From Carettochelys insculpta (taxonomy: Eukaryota; Chordata; Testudines; Carettochelyidae), in NCBI RefSeq assembly GCF_033958435.1, contig NC_134160.1:12883001-12947000 (forward strand): a DNA stretch of 64,000 nt, read 5' to 3'. The notes under the pieces are model-generated. The model was not told where the DNA came from and made no database searches. It saw nothing but the letters and a program-made list of their open reading frames with translations. Made by a program: the position numbers and the translations under genes. The stretch's first letter is position 1; every line of letters starts with the position of its first letter. Of this stretch, positions 34,154 to 45,818 are shown piece by piece.

Positions 34154-34834
34154 GTGCTGGGCTGGCTTCTTTTCTCCACTGCACCAGACAGGAGTGTTGG
34201 GGAGGTGGTGGTTGCCTGTAATATGGGCAACTCTAAGAGTAGCCTCATTGCCTCTGGAGGTGCTGGAGCTGTGCTCTGAGTTCATCTAACATTTGGATGC
34301 TGTCAGGTGCGCAATCCAGTGCTTGCTAGTCTTGGGCCAGTGGGCGGCTTTATTGAGGTTAATGGACTGGCACTGGAATGAAATTGCTGTAACATGATGG
34401 AACATTCACTTCTGTTTCAGAGCAAATTTCCCTGGCTGGGTTGCTGTCAGATTACGGAAAGTGAAACAGTGCAGAAGATCTGATTTACTTTTTGCCACTT
34501 TGAAATTGTCTTTTGGACAATGAAAAGAGAGTAATTTTTCATCACTTTGACTGTGTATGTGGGACAGGGGCGGGTGTCTTTTGTCCTAGCACAAATGCTA
34601 CAGTGTAGGGGAATGGGTGGGAAAAAGTTAGTTCCCTTGGAATTAAAATGTGCTGGCTAGTCTCAAGAGGAGGTTAAACCCTGTAGCGCCCTTGAAAGGC
34701 TCAATGGGGACGAACATCCCATGGGGAACACCAGAAGGCTATTTTGAACACTGAATCCCAAGTAGGGCGGAGTTACCAATTTATATGCCCACCTCAACTG
34801 CATACTATTTGAGCAGCTCCCATGTAATTACAAT

Positions 34835-34985
34835 GTAATCTTATAACAGCCCTGGGAGGGAAGGTCACATTAGCCCATTTGTTCAGAACAGGGACTCTGA
34901 GGCATCAAGAGACTAAGTTACTGCTCAAGGCCAGAAAGAAATGTGTGGCAAAGCCAGGAATTGACCCCTGGGTCTCAGTCCTGTG
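34835..34985 (+). repeat. MIR-like SINE remnant
   Basis: TAACAGCCCTGGGAGG, CAGAACAGGGACTCTGAGGC, AAGTTACTGCTCAAGGCC, AAAGCCAGGAATTGACCC follow the MIR core order (allele-count, 'GAGGC', 'AAGGTCAC', 'GGATTCGAACCC' blocks). Strongly diverged. Confidence 0.65.
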
Positions 34986-35018
34986 TCTTAAACATGACTG
35001 CACTGGAAAACAGACACT

Positions 35019-35728
35019 GGCTACGTCTACACGTGCACCCAACTTCGAAATAGCTTATTTCGATGTTGCGACATCGAAATAGGCTATTTCGATGAATAAC
35101 GTCTACACGTCCTCCAGGGCTGGCAACGTCGATGTTCAACTTCGACGTTGCTCAGCCCAACATCGAAATAGGCACAACGAGGGAACGTCTACACGCCAAA
35201 GTAGCACACATCGAAATAAGGGAGCCAGGCACAGCTGCAGACAGGGTCACGGGGCGGACTCAACAGCAAGCCGCTCCCTTAAAGGGCCCCTCCCAGATAC
35301 ACTTTCATTAAACAGTGAAAGATACACAGAGCCAACAACTAGTTGCAGACCCTGTATATGCAGCACGGACCCCCAGCTGCAGCAGCAGCAGCCAGAAGCC
35401 CTGGGCTAAGGGCTGCTGCCCACGGTGACCACAGAGCCCCGCAAGGGCTGGAGAGAGAGTATCTCTCAACCCCCCAGCTGATGGCCGCCATGGAGGACCC
35501 CGCTATTTCGATGTTGCGGGACGCGGATCGTCTACACGTCCCTACTTCGATGTTGAACGTCGAAGTAGGGCGCTATTCCCATCCGCTCATGGGGTTAGCG
35601 ACTTCGACGTCTCGCCGCCTAACGTCGATTTCAACTTCGAAATAGCGCCCAACACGTGTAGACGTGACGGGCGCTATTTCGAAGTTACTGCCGCTACTTC
35701 GAAGTAGCGTGCACGTGTAGACGCAGCC
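35019..35728. mobile_element. CpG-rich Harbinger-like MITE, 710 bp, 3-bp target duplication, copy 2
   Basis: The ends GGCTACGTCTACACGTGCAC and (inverted right) GGCTGCGTCTACACGTGCAC are nearly identical. The flanks repeat ACT (35016-35018, 35729-35731). GTCTACACG recurs at about 35024, 35100, 35186 and 35529 and inverted near 35652 and 35712. Many TTCGAAATAG/CTATTTCGA units occur in both orientations. The high CpG content implies a young insertion. No transposase is present. Confidence 0.8.
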
Positions 35729-35731
35729 ACT

Positions 35732-35975
35732 ATGTCTACACTTCAACATCTGTAGTGGCTACAGAACTGCTGTTGTAGTGCTTCATTGCAGATGCTCACT
35801 ACAGGATGGGAGGGATTCTCCTGTCATGGTAACTAATCCACCTCCCCAGGAGGTGGTAGCCAAGCGGACAGAAGAACTCTGCTGGCAGCCTAGCGCTGGC
35901 TCCCCCAGGGGGTTAGGTTGGTTTAACCGCATTGCTCTCATATTGTGCCATGACCAGCCAAAAGGCGATGCACCA
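35732..35975 (+). mobile_element. Fragment of another DNA transposon (tentative)
   Basis: It begins ATGTCTACACTTCAACATC and contains GGGGGTTAGGTTGGTTTAAC near 35920. Both resemble blocks of TIR elements common in turtle DNA. No clear right end or target duplication is seen. Confidence 0.35.
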
Positions 35976-36899
35976 GTGGCTAGAGAGGCTGACAATGGCT
36001 TTGACTAGTGCCCTAGAAATGCAGGGCCTTGTGTGACTCCTATGGAGCGATGTTGTGTGGGTGAGGCTCCGGAGCAATGTTCTCCTCCCTCCCCCGCTCC
36101 AAGAAACAGCGCTGGAATGAAACGAGACTCCTGCATTCTGACAATACGACAAGTCAGCAGGTGCCTAATAAGCCAGAGCTTCTCTTCAGCAGTCGCTCGG
36201 GCCCAGCTGCTGCTGCCAATTAAGGCCCTGGGACCCAAGGGGATTTGCTGTGTCGGTGCCAGGCAGGCAAGCCACAGCTCCCAAATGACAGTTTAAAATT
36301 CACCCTGGGTCAGTGTGTGGGTTTGAGTTTGAGGAGTGATTCACTGGCCTGGTCTCCCCTTCCCTCCCCCTCTTCTCCCATCTCGCTTGCTTTCTGTTGC
36401 TGGTATGCAGCAAGGAACCAGTCCAGCTCCTCTGAGTCACCAGGCTACTGCTGTTATTTTGCATAACTGGGAACTGCTCTACACACTGAGTTTACCAAAC
36501 TCGCCCGTCCCTGGCCTGCAGCTGTTTAACAAAGAAATCACTGAGGAAACATAACATTTCCCCCAGGCCTCCTGGCCAGACTGGGGCTGCATATAGGCTG
36601 GGTTCAGTCTGCTCAGCCTCCTTCCCTTCTCCATAGAAGGCCCTTGTCTTACATCCCGGTGGGATAAAGAGCTATCTAGGTCACTGACAGCAGACCCCAC
36701 TTCTCTGTAATCCCTGTTGTAACATCCTTCTGCACTTGCATTTGCAGCAGGAATGAATTTGGCTTGTTGGCACGATGTTAGCACCCCCTTTCCTCTTAAT
36801 AGGCCATCAGCTCTGAAGCCTAATGATGACAACTAGGGGCTGTTTCAGTGACTGGGCTAACAGAAATGCTGAGCTCCTCTACCCTGAGCATGGCACCAG
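35976..36899. other. Stretch without recognised feature
   Basis: No gene, and no repeat shared with other parts of the window, up to the CR1 5' leader. Confidence 0.4.
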
Positions 36900-37471
36900 A
36901 GTTGCACTAGTGTGGCACTCACAATTACCTCCATTCTGTTCCTTTAAGGAGTGGGAGTCTGCAAAGGAGAGGCAGAGAACAGGTGCAGCTAACCGGGAGT
37001 TTGCCTGGGAAAGCATCCTAGAGGAGCTCAGGTGAGTGTGGGATTTGGGGGGCTTCGTTGTGAGCTGGTGGGTTGAATTTCTTGTCTGTGCATTTATTTG
37101 ATTTTGCACAGAGGGGCAGTTTGAATGGCTGCCTGTGTGCTTGAGCTTCTGTTTTGCAGAGAGGGGCAGTTGGAAAGCGCGTTTGGGAGTTTGGCAAGTT
37201 TGCAAGGTGTGAACTGGGAGAGCTTCCTTCCAGGTGGGCCTTCAAGGGATGATTAGATTGGAGGCAAAGGCTTTGAGCTGGGCCTAACCAGCTAGCAGCT
37301 CTATAAGAAGGCAGCCAAAGTGAACCCTGTGAGCAGGGAACAGGAGCAGCAAATGGGGAGTTTGCCTTTGGGAGGAGCCCCAGACCTGTTTTTGCTTTCT
37401 TATATGGTGTTTCTCTTGTGCCCTTCAAGGTGGCACTAGAAACAAATAAGGGATCTCTGAAAAGGGAAAAA

Positions 37472-38276
37472 ATGAACAGTGACATGGCTGGTGAGAGGTC
37501 TGTTGTTGTGACCTGCATGTCATGTGCCATGTTTGTCTTCCTCCCGAACGACAGAAAGGATTTTCTATGTACCAAGTGCAAGCTGGTTGCCATTTTAGAA
37601 GAGAAGGTTAAAGGACTTGAGGTGCAAATATCAACCCTCAGGTCCAATAGAGAGGTGAAGACTTTCTGGATAGAAGGCAACAGATAATACTGCAGGAACA
37701 GCAGGCTGCCCAAAACAAGGAAGAGAACTGGAAGCATGTTACCTCCAGGAGCAGAAAACCAGTTCAGTTCTCTCCAATTCCAGTGCAGATAAGTAACCGC
37801 TTTCAATCTCTCTCACAGGTGATATGGTGGAGATAATTGGGGCTGATACCTCACAGGGATTGGATCTAAAAGAGTCCCTATGGTTTCTAAGGCATGGGGT
37901 GCACGGTCCTAGGGATGTGAGTTCTATGACCACCACCCCTAAGAGAAAAAGACAGGTGGTGGTGGTCGGGGACTCCCTCCTAAGAAGGACGGACTCATCC
38001 ATCTGCTGTCCAGATCTAGAATCCTGGCAAATTTGCTGCTTGCCTGGAGCTAGAATCCAGGATATTACACAGTCCCTGCCAAAAATGATTAAACCTGTAG
38101 ACTATTACCCCTTCCTACTTCTCCATGTAGGAACCAATGATACAGCTAAGAGTAACTTGCAAGAGATCATGTCGGATTATATAACCCTAGGAAGGAAGAT
38201 CAAGGAATACGGTGCACAAGTGGTGTTCTTATCTATCCTCCCTGTGGAAGGAAAGGGTCTGCGTAGGGATCATTGA
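37472..38276 (+). pseudogene. CR1 ORF1 (zinc-finger, coiled coil, SGNH esterase), copy B, frameshifted
   Basis: From ATG 37472, residues 1-72 hold a four-cysteine finger (CMSCAMF...LCTKCKL) followed by a heptad-like coiled coil (LEEKVKGLEVQISTL), ending in a stop at 37685-37687. The second part lies in another frame, 37824-38276. It has VVVGDSLLRRT (block I GDS), GARIQDIT, LLLHVGTNDTAK (block III GTND), and FLSILPVEGKG. This is the SGNH-hydrolase-like domain of CR1 ORF1 and its key motifs are intact. Stops and a frameshift separate the two parts, so no full protein is made. Confidence 0.85.
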
Positions 38277-38569
38277 ATCGCAGAGGTAAATGTGTGGTTG
38301 CATAGGTGGTGTAGCAGGGAAGGATTTGGTTTCTTTGATTTTGGGGTTCTCTTTCGTGAACAGGGATTGCTGGGAAGAGATGGGATCCACCTCAGAAAGA
38401 GGAAAGAGCATGTTTGCAGGCAGGCTTGCAAACCTAGTGAGGAGGGCTTTCAACTAGGTTCGTCGGGGGGAAGGTGACACAAGCCCTGAGGTAAGTGGGG
38501 AAGGAGGAGGGAACAATCAAGTGGGTTTCCTGGGTGAAGAGGAGAAAGTGGGCCAATTGGGCCCTTCTC

Positions 38570-40689
38570 TAAGATGCTTGTACACTAATGCCAGAAGCCT
38601 AGGGAACAAACAGGAAGAATTAGAGTCCCTGGCACAGTCAAAGAAGTATGAGGTTGTTGGAATAACAGAGACTTGGTGGGACGGTTCGCATAACTAGAGC
38701 ACGGTCATGGAAGGTTATAAATTGTTTAGGAAGGACAGACAGGGGAGAAAAGGAGGAGGAGTTGTGCTCTATGTTAGGGAGCAGTATGATTGGTCAGAGC
38801 TCCAGTATGAGGAGAGAGAAAAACCAGTTGAGTGTCTTTGGGTTAAGTTTAGAGGCAGAAGTAACAGAGGTGATGTAGTTGGTGTCTGCTATAGACCGCC
38901 AGATCAGGGAGATGAGGTAGATGAGGATTTCTTCAGGCAGCTTAGTGAATCTTCCAAATCACAGGCCCTGGTTCTTATGGGAGACTTTAATCATCCAGAC
39001 ATTTGTTGGGAGACCAAAACATCAGCACACAGACAATCCAGGAAGTTTTTGGAGAATGTTGGGGACAACTTTTTGTACAAGTACTGAAGGAACCGACCAG
39101 GGGCCGTGCTCAACTTGACCTGCTGCTACTCACAAACAGGGAAGAACTTGTAGGAGAAATAGAAGTGGGAGGGAACCTGGGCTGCAGCAGCCGTGAGATC
39201 ATAGATTTCATGATCCGGACAAAAGTAAGAAAGGTGAGCAGTGACATACAGACCCTTGATTTCAGAAGAGCAGACTTCGACTCCCTGAGAGAACGGATGA
39301 GCAAGATCCCTTGGGAAATGAAGATGAAGGAGAAAAGAGTTCAAGAGAACTGGCAGTATTTTAAAGATGTCTTACTGAAGGCACAGGAACAAACAAACAA
39401 AGGAGGACAATCCAGAGAAGGATAGATCCATCAGCCTTACCTCAGTCCCTGGGAAAATAATGGAGGGAATCCTCAAGGAATCCATTTTGGAGCACTTGAA
39501 AGAGGGGAAAGTGATCAAAAGTAGCCAACATGGATTCACCAGGGGAAAGTCCTGCCTGACCAATCTGATTAGCTTCCATAGTGAGGTAACAAGCTCTGTA
39601 GACATGGGGAAGTCAGTGGATGTGCTATACTTCAGCAAAAATTTTGATATGGTCTCCCACAACATTCTTGTCCATATATTAAAGAAATATGGATTGGATC
39701 CTTGGACTATAAGATGAATAGAAAGCTGGCTTGATGGTTGGTCCCAACGGGTAGTGGTGAATGTCTCAATATCTGGATGGTGGTCTGCTTTGAGCAGAGT
39801 GCCGCAAGGCTCGGTTCTGGAGCTGATGTTGTTCAACATCTTTATTGATGACCTGGATGAGGGACTGGATTGCACCCTCAGCAAGTTTATGGATGACACA
39901 AAACTAGGGGGAGAGGTAGATACGTTGGAGGGTAGAAAGGGAATCCAGAGTGGCCTGGATAAATTAGAGGACTGGCCCAAAAGAAATCTGATGTGGCTCA
40001 ACAAGGAGAATTGTAGAATCCTGCACCTGGGGCGGAAGAATCCCAAGCTTTGTTATAGGCTGGGGATCGACTGGCTCAGCAGCAGTACGATGCAAAGGGA
40101 CCTAGGGGTTATGGTGGATGAAAGGCTGGATATGAGTAAACAGTGTGCCCTTGTAGCCAAGACAGCTAACGGCATACTAGGGTGCATTAGGAGGAGCATT
40201 TCGAGCAGATCTAAAGAAGTGGTTGTTCCCCTCTATTTGGCACTGGTGAGGCCACATCTGGAATATTGTGTCCAGTTTTGGGCCCCCCAGTATAAAAAGG
40301 ATGTGGATTTGCTGGAGCAGGTTCATTGGAGGGCAATAAAAATTATTAAGGGTCTGGAGCACAAGACCTATGAGGATAGGCTGAGAGATTTGGGCTTGTT
40401 TAGTTTACAGAAGAGAAGACTTAGGGATGATTTAATGGCAGCCTTCAGCTTCCTGAAGGGGAGCTCTAAAAAGGAGGGTGAGAAACTGTTCTCAGTGGTG
40501 TCAGATGGCAGAAAAAGGAGTAATGGTCCGAAATTGAAGAGGGAGAGGTGTAGGTTAGATATTAGGGAAAACTACCTCACCAGGAGGGTGGTGAAGCATT
40601 GGAATGCGTTGCCTAGAGAGGTGATGGATTCTCCATCTCTAGAGGTTTTTAAGTCCTGGCTTGATGAGGTCCTGGCTGGGATGACTTAG
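38570..40689 (+). pseudogene. CR1 ORF2, copy B, missing the RT fingers
   Basis: The endonuclease part (about 38570-39400) shows [43 protein letters not shown] and REELVGEIEVGGNLG, with stops and a frameshift near 39087. The frame then jumps at about 39410 from KAQEQTN to NYRPISLTSVPGK-like DNA, losing about 240 codons. RT motif A has lost residues (VLYFSKNFD in place of YLDFSKAFD) and motif C reads FMDD. The C-terminal part (39754-40689) is a 311-residue open frame up to the natural stop. Non-functional. Confidence 0.85.
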
Positions 40690-40930
40690 TAGGGGTTGAT
40701 CCTGCTTGAAGCAGGGGGCTGGACTAGATGACCTCCTGAGGTCCCTTCCAGCCCTATGGTTCTATGACACCAGATGCTCCCTGGGCCCCTTTCCTGCTCC
40801 TGCTGTATGGTACCTGCAACTCCCATTTTTGCAACCAGGTGTCACTCTCATCCAGGGAGCAGTCCTGTTTTCCACCTCCCTTTTGCTGGAGTGGGGCACG
40901 TTTCACTTCCCAGATCCCAATCTGTCTTCC

Positions 40931-40962
40931 TGAGGTCCCCTCCAGCCCTGTGATTCTGTACA
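40931..40962 (+). repeat. CR1 3'-tail scrap
   Basis: CCTGAGGTCCCCTCCAGCCC followed by TGTGATTCTGTA is a second CR1 3' end about 190 bp after copy B ends. It could be an older insertion or a tail duplication. Confidence 0.5.
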
Positions 40963-41104
40963 AAGAGGTCAAAGTGAATAGCTCTTGAGAAGACCAATGG
41001 CCAGGAACTGGGAGGCATGTATTCAAGAGTGCCAGAGCTGAAAATGGGGCTTGTGCAGTGAGATATCCAGCTACCCTCAGTGTTTCTGAGCTGGAGGCAA
41101 AGAG

Positions 41105-41520
41105 TTAACAACTAATTACACTGGCACAATGAGATTCCTTTCCATATCATTAGAAATGTATGCATTTGCAAAGCAGAGCTGGCAGACAATTTATGATTAT
41201 TTTGTTAATGTGTCTCCAGTAAGAAGTAAAATTCCATGTGATTAATGATTTCTTCATCTCTTGCAATTGCCTGGCTTTTTCAAAGTCACATGCAAATCTA
41301 ATTTGTGTTTGGGGTTTTTGGGTGGTGAGGCATGAGGGAATTGACATGGCCTATGCAAAGAGTCATTTCCAGCTTACTAATTGCAGGTCCTGTTCCTCCA
41401 AAGAAGAAGGCCAGGGGATAAATTATGGTGTTGGCTGCCTTCTGCCTTTCCTGGCTAATAACCATTATTGTTAATTATGAACTGATGATTTACAATGGCC
41501 ATTGATTGATTCAAATGATT
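41105..41520. promoter_or_regulatory. Candidate conserved non-coding (enhancer-like) block
   Basis: This AT-rich block is free of recognisable repeats and packed with homeodomain cores (CTAATTAC, TTAATG, ATTAATGA, CTAATT, ACTAATTGC, CTAATAACC, TTAATTATG), an exact POU octamer ATGCAAAT (near 41292), and SOX-like ATTGTTA and ACAATGG. Such clustering is usual in developmental enhancers. Conservation cannot be tested here, so this is a hypothesis. Confidence 0.3.
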
Positions 41521-42301
41521 CCCACTTGTTCATGTCTTAAAAGTAGAAGTGCTGCCAACTGGCTGGTGGATTTATTTTGTAAAAAGCGCTCAGTAAATGT
41601 AGTGCTGGTGAGAGGTGCTGAAGGGCTGGGTTAAAGGCTGGAGTTGCTTGTCTGAAGCCCAAGCAGCAGGACATGTTCCTTACCCACACCATGCTAATGT
41701 GCCAATGTACTGTAGGGCAGAGTTGGAACAGCCCCTCATGGGGGAGAAGGGTACTCACCCTCCATGCCCCATTTAATGTTCATCTTCTCTAGTGTGGTCG
41801 TCAGCACAGCAATTGCCCACTGAGGGATGAAACTGGCTGCCTGGGCTGAGCTATCAGCTGATCACTTCATGTTGGCCATGCACAGCTGTCAGCTGGCTTT
41901 GCAGTCCAAGTTCCCAATGGTTCAGTGGGCTGATGTGGATAACACATGTTGTCTTCATGACTTAAGCCAAAAGACATCAGGACAGAGTAAGTTCTGGTGT
42001 GTATGTGCATAGCACAGTGGGCACTGATCCTGCGCATGGCCTCCATGTACTACTCTCATGCAAATAATGAAACTAGAACTTGGCTGTGCTTGCTCACGTT
42101 GGCTTATTACATGTGTGTTGATTGACTAGAGTGAGCTCAACCACTGGGCAAATGAAGAACTTCTGCTGGCCTTGGAAATTAGTGCACCCAGGGCCAGATC
42201 ATCAAAGTTGTCTGGAGTTCGGCACCTACATGTCTTTGAAGGCCGGGGTTCAAGTGTCTCTAGACAGGGTCTGCTTTAGCAATGGAGTGAGTGTATGTGC
42301 T
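41521..42301. other. Stretch without recognised feature
   Basis: No supported gene. Position about 42190-42255 weakly recalls ancient amniote repeats. Confidence 0.4.
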
Positions 42302-42400
42302 CCAGCCTCCTAACGATTTTTGTCACCATCTGCTGGAGTCTCTCCAATGTGTCCACATCCTTTTTGTAATGGGGGGCCCAACACTGGACCATGGATGTCC
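42302..42400 (-). repeat. CR1 ORF2 3'-region fragment
   Basis: On the minus strand it carries the CR1 block QCWAPHYKKDVDTLERLQQM, then VTKIVRRLE, equivalent to [17 protein letters not shown] in copy C. It may belong to the same old CR1 as 43091-43344. Confidence 0.7.
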
Positions 42401-42504
42401 CAGGACCAGAGTCCTGTGGCCGAAGTAGTATCTGTTGGGTAGAGTGGTCTCCAGCAGCCCAGCTGGGGCTGGACTGGCAGCCGGGCAGAGTGGCAGCTAG
42501 GGAC

Positions 42505-42922
42505 TGTGATGGAGTGGGGGGAGTGCATGTGTGAGTCAGGCTGGATGTCTGAGGCAAGCAGCAGCTCCCTGTGGCTAAGGATGACCCTGGGGCTACAACT
42601 GGCAGGTGACACCTCTGCCTGAACAAAGAGCAGGGAGGAGCTGAGCTGGGTTTTTGAATCGGGGTTGGCAGTTAGAGGCTAGGAAAAGGGAGAGCTGGAA
42701 GGCAGCCAGCCTGAGGAGGGGGAAGCTACACCCCAGAGGGGCACCCCTCAGGGTCTTCTCCCCAGGACAGGTTGGAAGGACTGTCTCTGGCTGCTATGCT
42801 GTTGCTTCTGTGAGAAACTGGACATCTGTTGCCTAATAAACCTGCTGTTGTACCTGCTGAGTGAGAGTCTCTCCTGCCAGCGGACGGGGTGCAGTGCAGG
42901 GGGACCCCTGAACCCCATCACA
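42505..42922 (+). mobile_element. Solo LTR (endogenous retroelement)
   Basis: It starts TGTGATGG and ends CCATCACA, giving TG...CA ends with short inverted termini. A perfect 5-bp duplication GGGAC flanks it (42500-42504 and 42923-42927). AATAAA lies at 42835-42840 followed by a GT-rich stretch, as expected for R/U5. No internal region, primer site or coding sequence is present, so it is a solo LTR left by recombination. LTR-element class is not determined. Confidence 0.8.
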
Positions 42923-43090
42923 GGGACAGAGCAGCCTCTGGCAGTCTTGGGAGAGCAGCAGCTAGAGCTAGAGCTGTAGTGGTGGCCAGAGCTGAAATAG
43001 CCTCAGGGAGCCAGGGCATAACAGCAGCCAGGGCCAGAGTGTCCTCCAGCTGCCTGGTGTGACCCTGTGTGGCAGGGGCCAGAGCTGAGA

Positions 43091-43344
43091 TCAGTTAGCC
43101 ACTTCTGGATCCATTTAATGTGAGCCATGTTAACGTTATACTCCTAGTCTTCTAATACAAAGGTCCTGCATTACCAAGTGAAACACATTACAGACATCTA
43201 AGTCTGTTACATCAGCAATATCACCCATTGGATTGATAGACATAATCTTTTTTGTTTTTCTTTTTTTAAATCATCAAGTTAAAGTACCAGGATCAAGTTT
43301 TCATAAACCCATGTTGATTTGCATTAATTACATCTCTCTCCTTT
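43091..43344 (-). mobile_element. Older CR1 RT-region fragment, left part
   Basis: The order CACTTCTGGATCCATTTAAT, GTTACATCAGCAATATCACC, TTTTCATAAACCCATGTTGA matches the minus strand of CR1 reverse transcriptase DNA. It stops at 43344 where CR1 copy C begins, and resumes at 46428. Diverged and non-coding. Confidence 0.65.
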
Positions 43345-43419
43345 CACAGAATCACAGAATCATAGGGCTGGAAGGGACCTCAGGAGGTCATCTAGTCCAG
43401 CCCCCTGCTTCAAGCAGGA

Positions 43420-45816
43420 TCAACCCCCTACTAAGTTATCCCAGGAAGGACCTTGTCCAACCGGGGCTTAAAAACCTCAAGGGATGGAGAATCCATCACC
43501 TCTCTAGGCAACGCATTCCAATGCTTCACCACCCGCCTGGTGAAGTAGTTTTTCCTAATATCTAACCTTCACCTCTCCCTCTTCAACTTCAGACCATTAC
43601 TCCTTTTTCTGCCATCTGACACCACTGAGAACAGTTTCTCACCCTCCTTTTTAGAGCTCCCCTTCAGGAAGTTGAAGGCTGCCATTAAATCACCTCTAAG
43701 TCTTCTCTTCTGTAAACTAAACAAGCCCAAATCCCTCAGCCTATCCTCATAGGTCTTGTGCTCCAGCCCCTTAATAATTTTTGTTGCCCTTCGCTGAACC
43801 TGCTCCAGCAAATCCACATCCTTTTTATACTGGGGGGCCCAAAACTGGACACAATATTCCAGATGAGGCCTCATGAGTGCCAGGTAAAGAAGAATAACTA
43901 CTTCTCTAGATCTGCTTGAAATGCTCCTCCTAATGCACCCCACTATGCCATCAGCTTTCCTGGGTACAAGGGCACGCTGTTTACTCATATTCAGCCTTTC
44001 ATCCACCATAACCCCTAGGTCCCTTTCCATCGTACTGCTGCTGAGCCAGTTGGTCCCCAGCCTGTAACAATGTTTGGGATTCTTCCGCCCCAGGTGCAGG
44101 ACTCTACACTTCTCCTTCTTGAAACGCATCTGATTTCTTTTGGCCCAGTCCTCCAATTTATCCAGATCCCTCTGGATTCTCTGTCACCCTCCAACATATC
44201 TACCTCTCCCTCTAATTTTGTGTCATCCACAAACTTGCTGAGGGTGCAACCCAGTCCCTCATCCAGGTCATTAATAAAGATGTTGAATAACACCGGCCCC
44301 AGAAGCGAGCCTTGCGTCACTCCGCTTGAAACAGACTGCCATCCAGATATTGAGCCATTGACCACTATCCGTTGGGCCCAACCATCAAGCCAGCTTTCTA
44401 TCCATCTTATAGTCCAAGGATCCAATCCATATTTCCTTAATATATGGACAAGAATGTTGTGGGAGACTGTATCAAAAGCCTTGCTGAAGTCAAGGTATAT
44501 CACATCCACTGACTTCCCCATGTCCACAGAGCCTGTTACCTCACTATGGAAACTAATCAAATTGGTCAGGCAGGACTTGCCCCTGGTGAATGATGTTGGC
44601 TACTTTTTATCACTTTCCCCTCTTCCAAGTGCTTCAAAACAGATTCCTTGAGGATTTCCTCCATAATTTTCCCAGGGACTGAGGTAAGGCTGATGGGTCT
44701 ATAGTTCCCTGGATTGTCCTTCTTTCCTTTTTTAAAGATGGGCACTACGTTTGCCTTCTTCCAGTCATCCGGTATCTCCCCCAATCTCCAAGAGTCTTCA
44801 AGGATAATGACCAAAGGTTCAGCAATGACCTCTGCCAATTCCCTCAGTACCCTGGGGTGCATTAAATCCAAACCCATGTACTTGTGCACATCTAGTTTTT
44901 CTAGATAGCTCAGAACTTGTTCCTTCCCCACAGATGGCTGCCTTCCACCTTCACATACTGCATCATCTAGGACTGACCTGGGGAAGTGGACTTTGTCCAT
45001 GAAAACTAAGGCAAAGAAAGCATTGAGTACTTCAGCTTTTCCTGCATCATCTGTCACTAGGTTACCTCCCTCATCCAGTAATGGCCCCCCACCTTCTCTG
45101 ATAACCCGTTTATTGTTCACATGCCTGTAGAAACCCTTCTTGTTACTCTTCACATCCCTTGCCAGCTGCAGTTCAAATTGAACTTTCGCTTTCCTGATTA
45201 CTGCCTGACATTCTCCAGCCACATGTTTATATTCCTCCTTAGTCAACTGTCCATGTTTCCATTTCTTGTATGCATCATTTTTGAATTTAACCTGACTAAG
45301 GATTTCCCTGTTAAGCCAAGCTGGTTGCCTACCATGTTTGCATTTCTTACTATGCAGCAGGATGGTTTGTTCCTGTGCCTTCTGTAAGGCTTCTTTAAAA
45401 TACTTCCAGTTCTCTTCAACTCTTTTCCCCTTCATCTTCGTTTCCCAAGGGATCCTGCTCATCTGGTCTCTTAGGGAGTCAAAGTCTGCTCTTCTGAAAT
45501 CAAGGGTCTGTATGTTACTGCTCACCCTTCTTCCTTTCGTCCGGATCCTGAAATCTACGATCTCATGGTCGCTGCAGCCCAGGTTCCCTCCCACTTCTAT
45601 TTCTTCTACTAGTTCTTCCCTGTTTGTGAGCAGCGGGTCAAGTTGCACATGGCCCCTGGTCAGTTCCTTCAGCAGTTTGTTCCCCAGGCTTCTGACATTA
45701 GTGTAGAAGCATCTTAGAGAAGGGGCCGATTGGCCCACTTTCTCCTCTTCACCCACTTGATTATTCCCTCCTTCTTCCCCACTTACGTCTAGGCTTGTGT
45801 CACCTTCCCCCGACAA
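43420..45816 (-). pseudogene. CR1 ORF2, copy C, endonuclease deleted
   Basis: Reading 45816 downward, the frame begins with YTNVRSLGNK and then jumps directly to LLKELTRGHVQLDPLL, so most of the APE nuclease (about 400 bp compared with copy B) is gone. It continues through REELVEEIEVGGNLGCSDHE, the linker (AYKKWKHGQLTKEEYKHV), and RT fingers (DDWKKANVVPIFKKG, NYRPISLTSVPGKI), then a frameshift near 44566. The next frame has motif [10 protein letters not shown], motif [10 protein letters not shown] and motif C FVDD, where CR1 usually has FADD. A TGA near 43567 replaces a Cys codon before the C-terminus. Non-functional. Confidence 0.87.
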
Positions 45817-45818
45817 AC

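Larger units (their letters stand above)
36900..40768 (+). mobile_element. CR1-type LINE, copy B, near full length with internal deletion
   Basis: It includes a 5' leader (about 36900-37470, with two repeats of GCAGAGAGGGGCAGTT-like sequence), ORF1, ORF2 and the typical CR1 3' end (CTGAGGTCCCTTCCAGCCCT then a TTCTATGA unit at 40768). The 5' boundary is approximate. Compared with copy C, about 700 bp between the endonuclease and RT regions is missing at about 39400. Confidence 0.88.
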
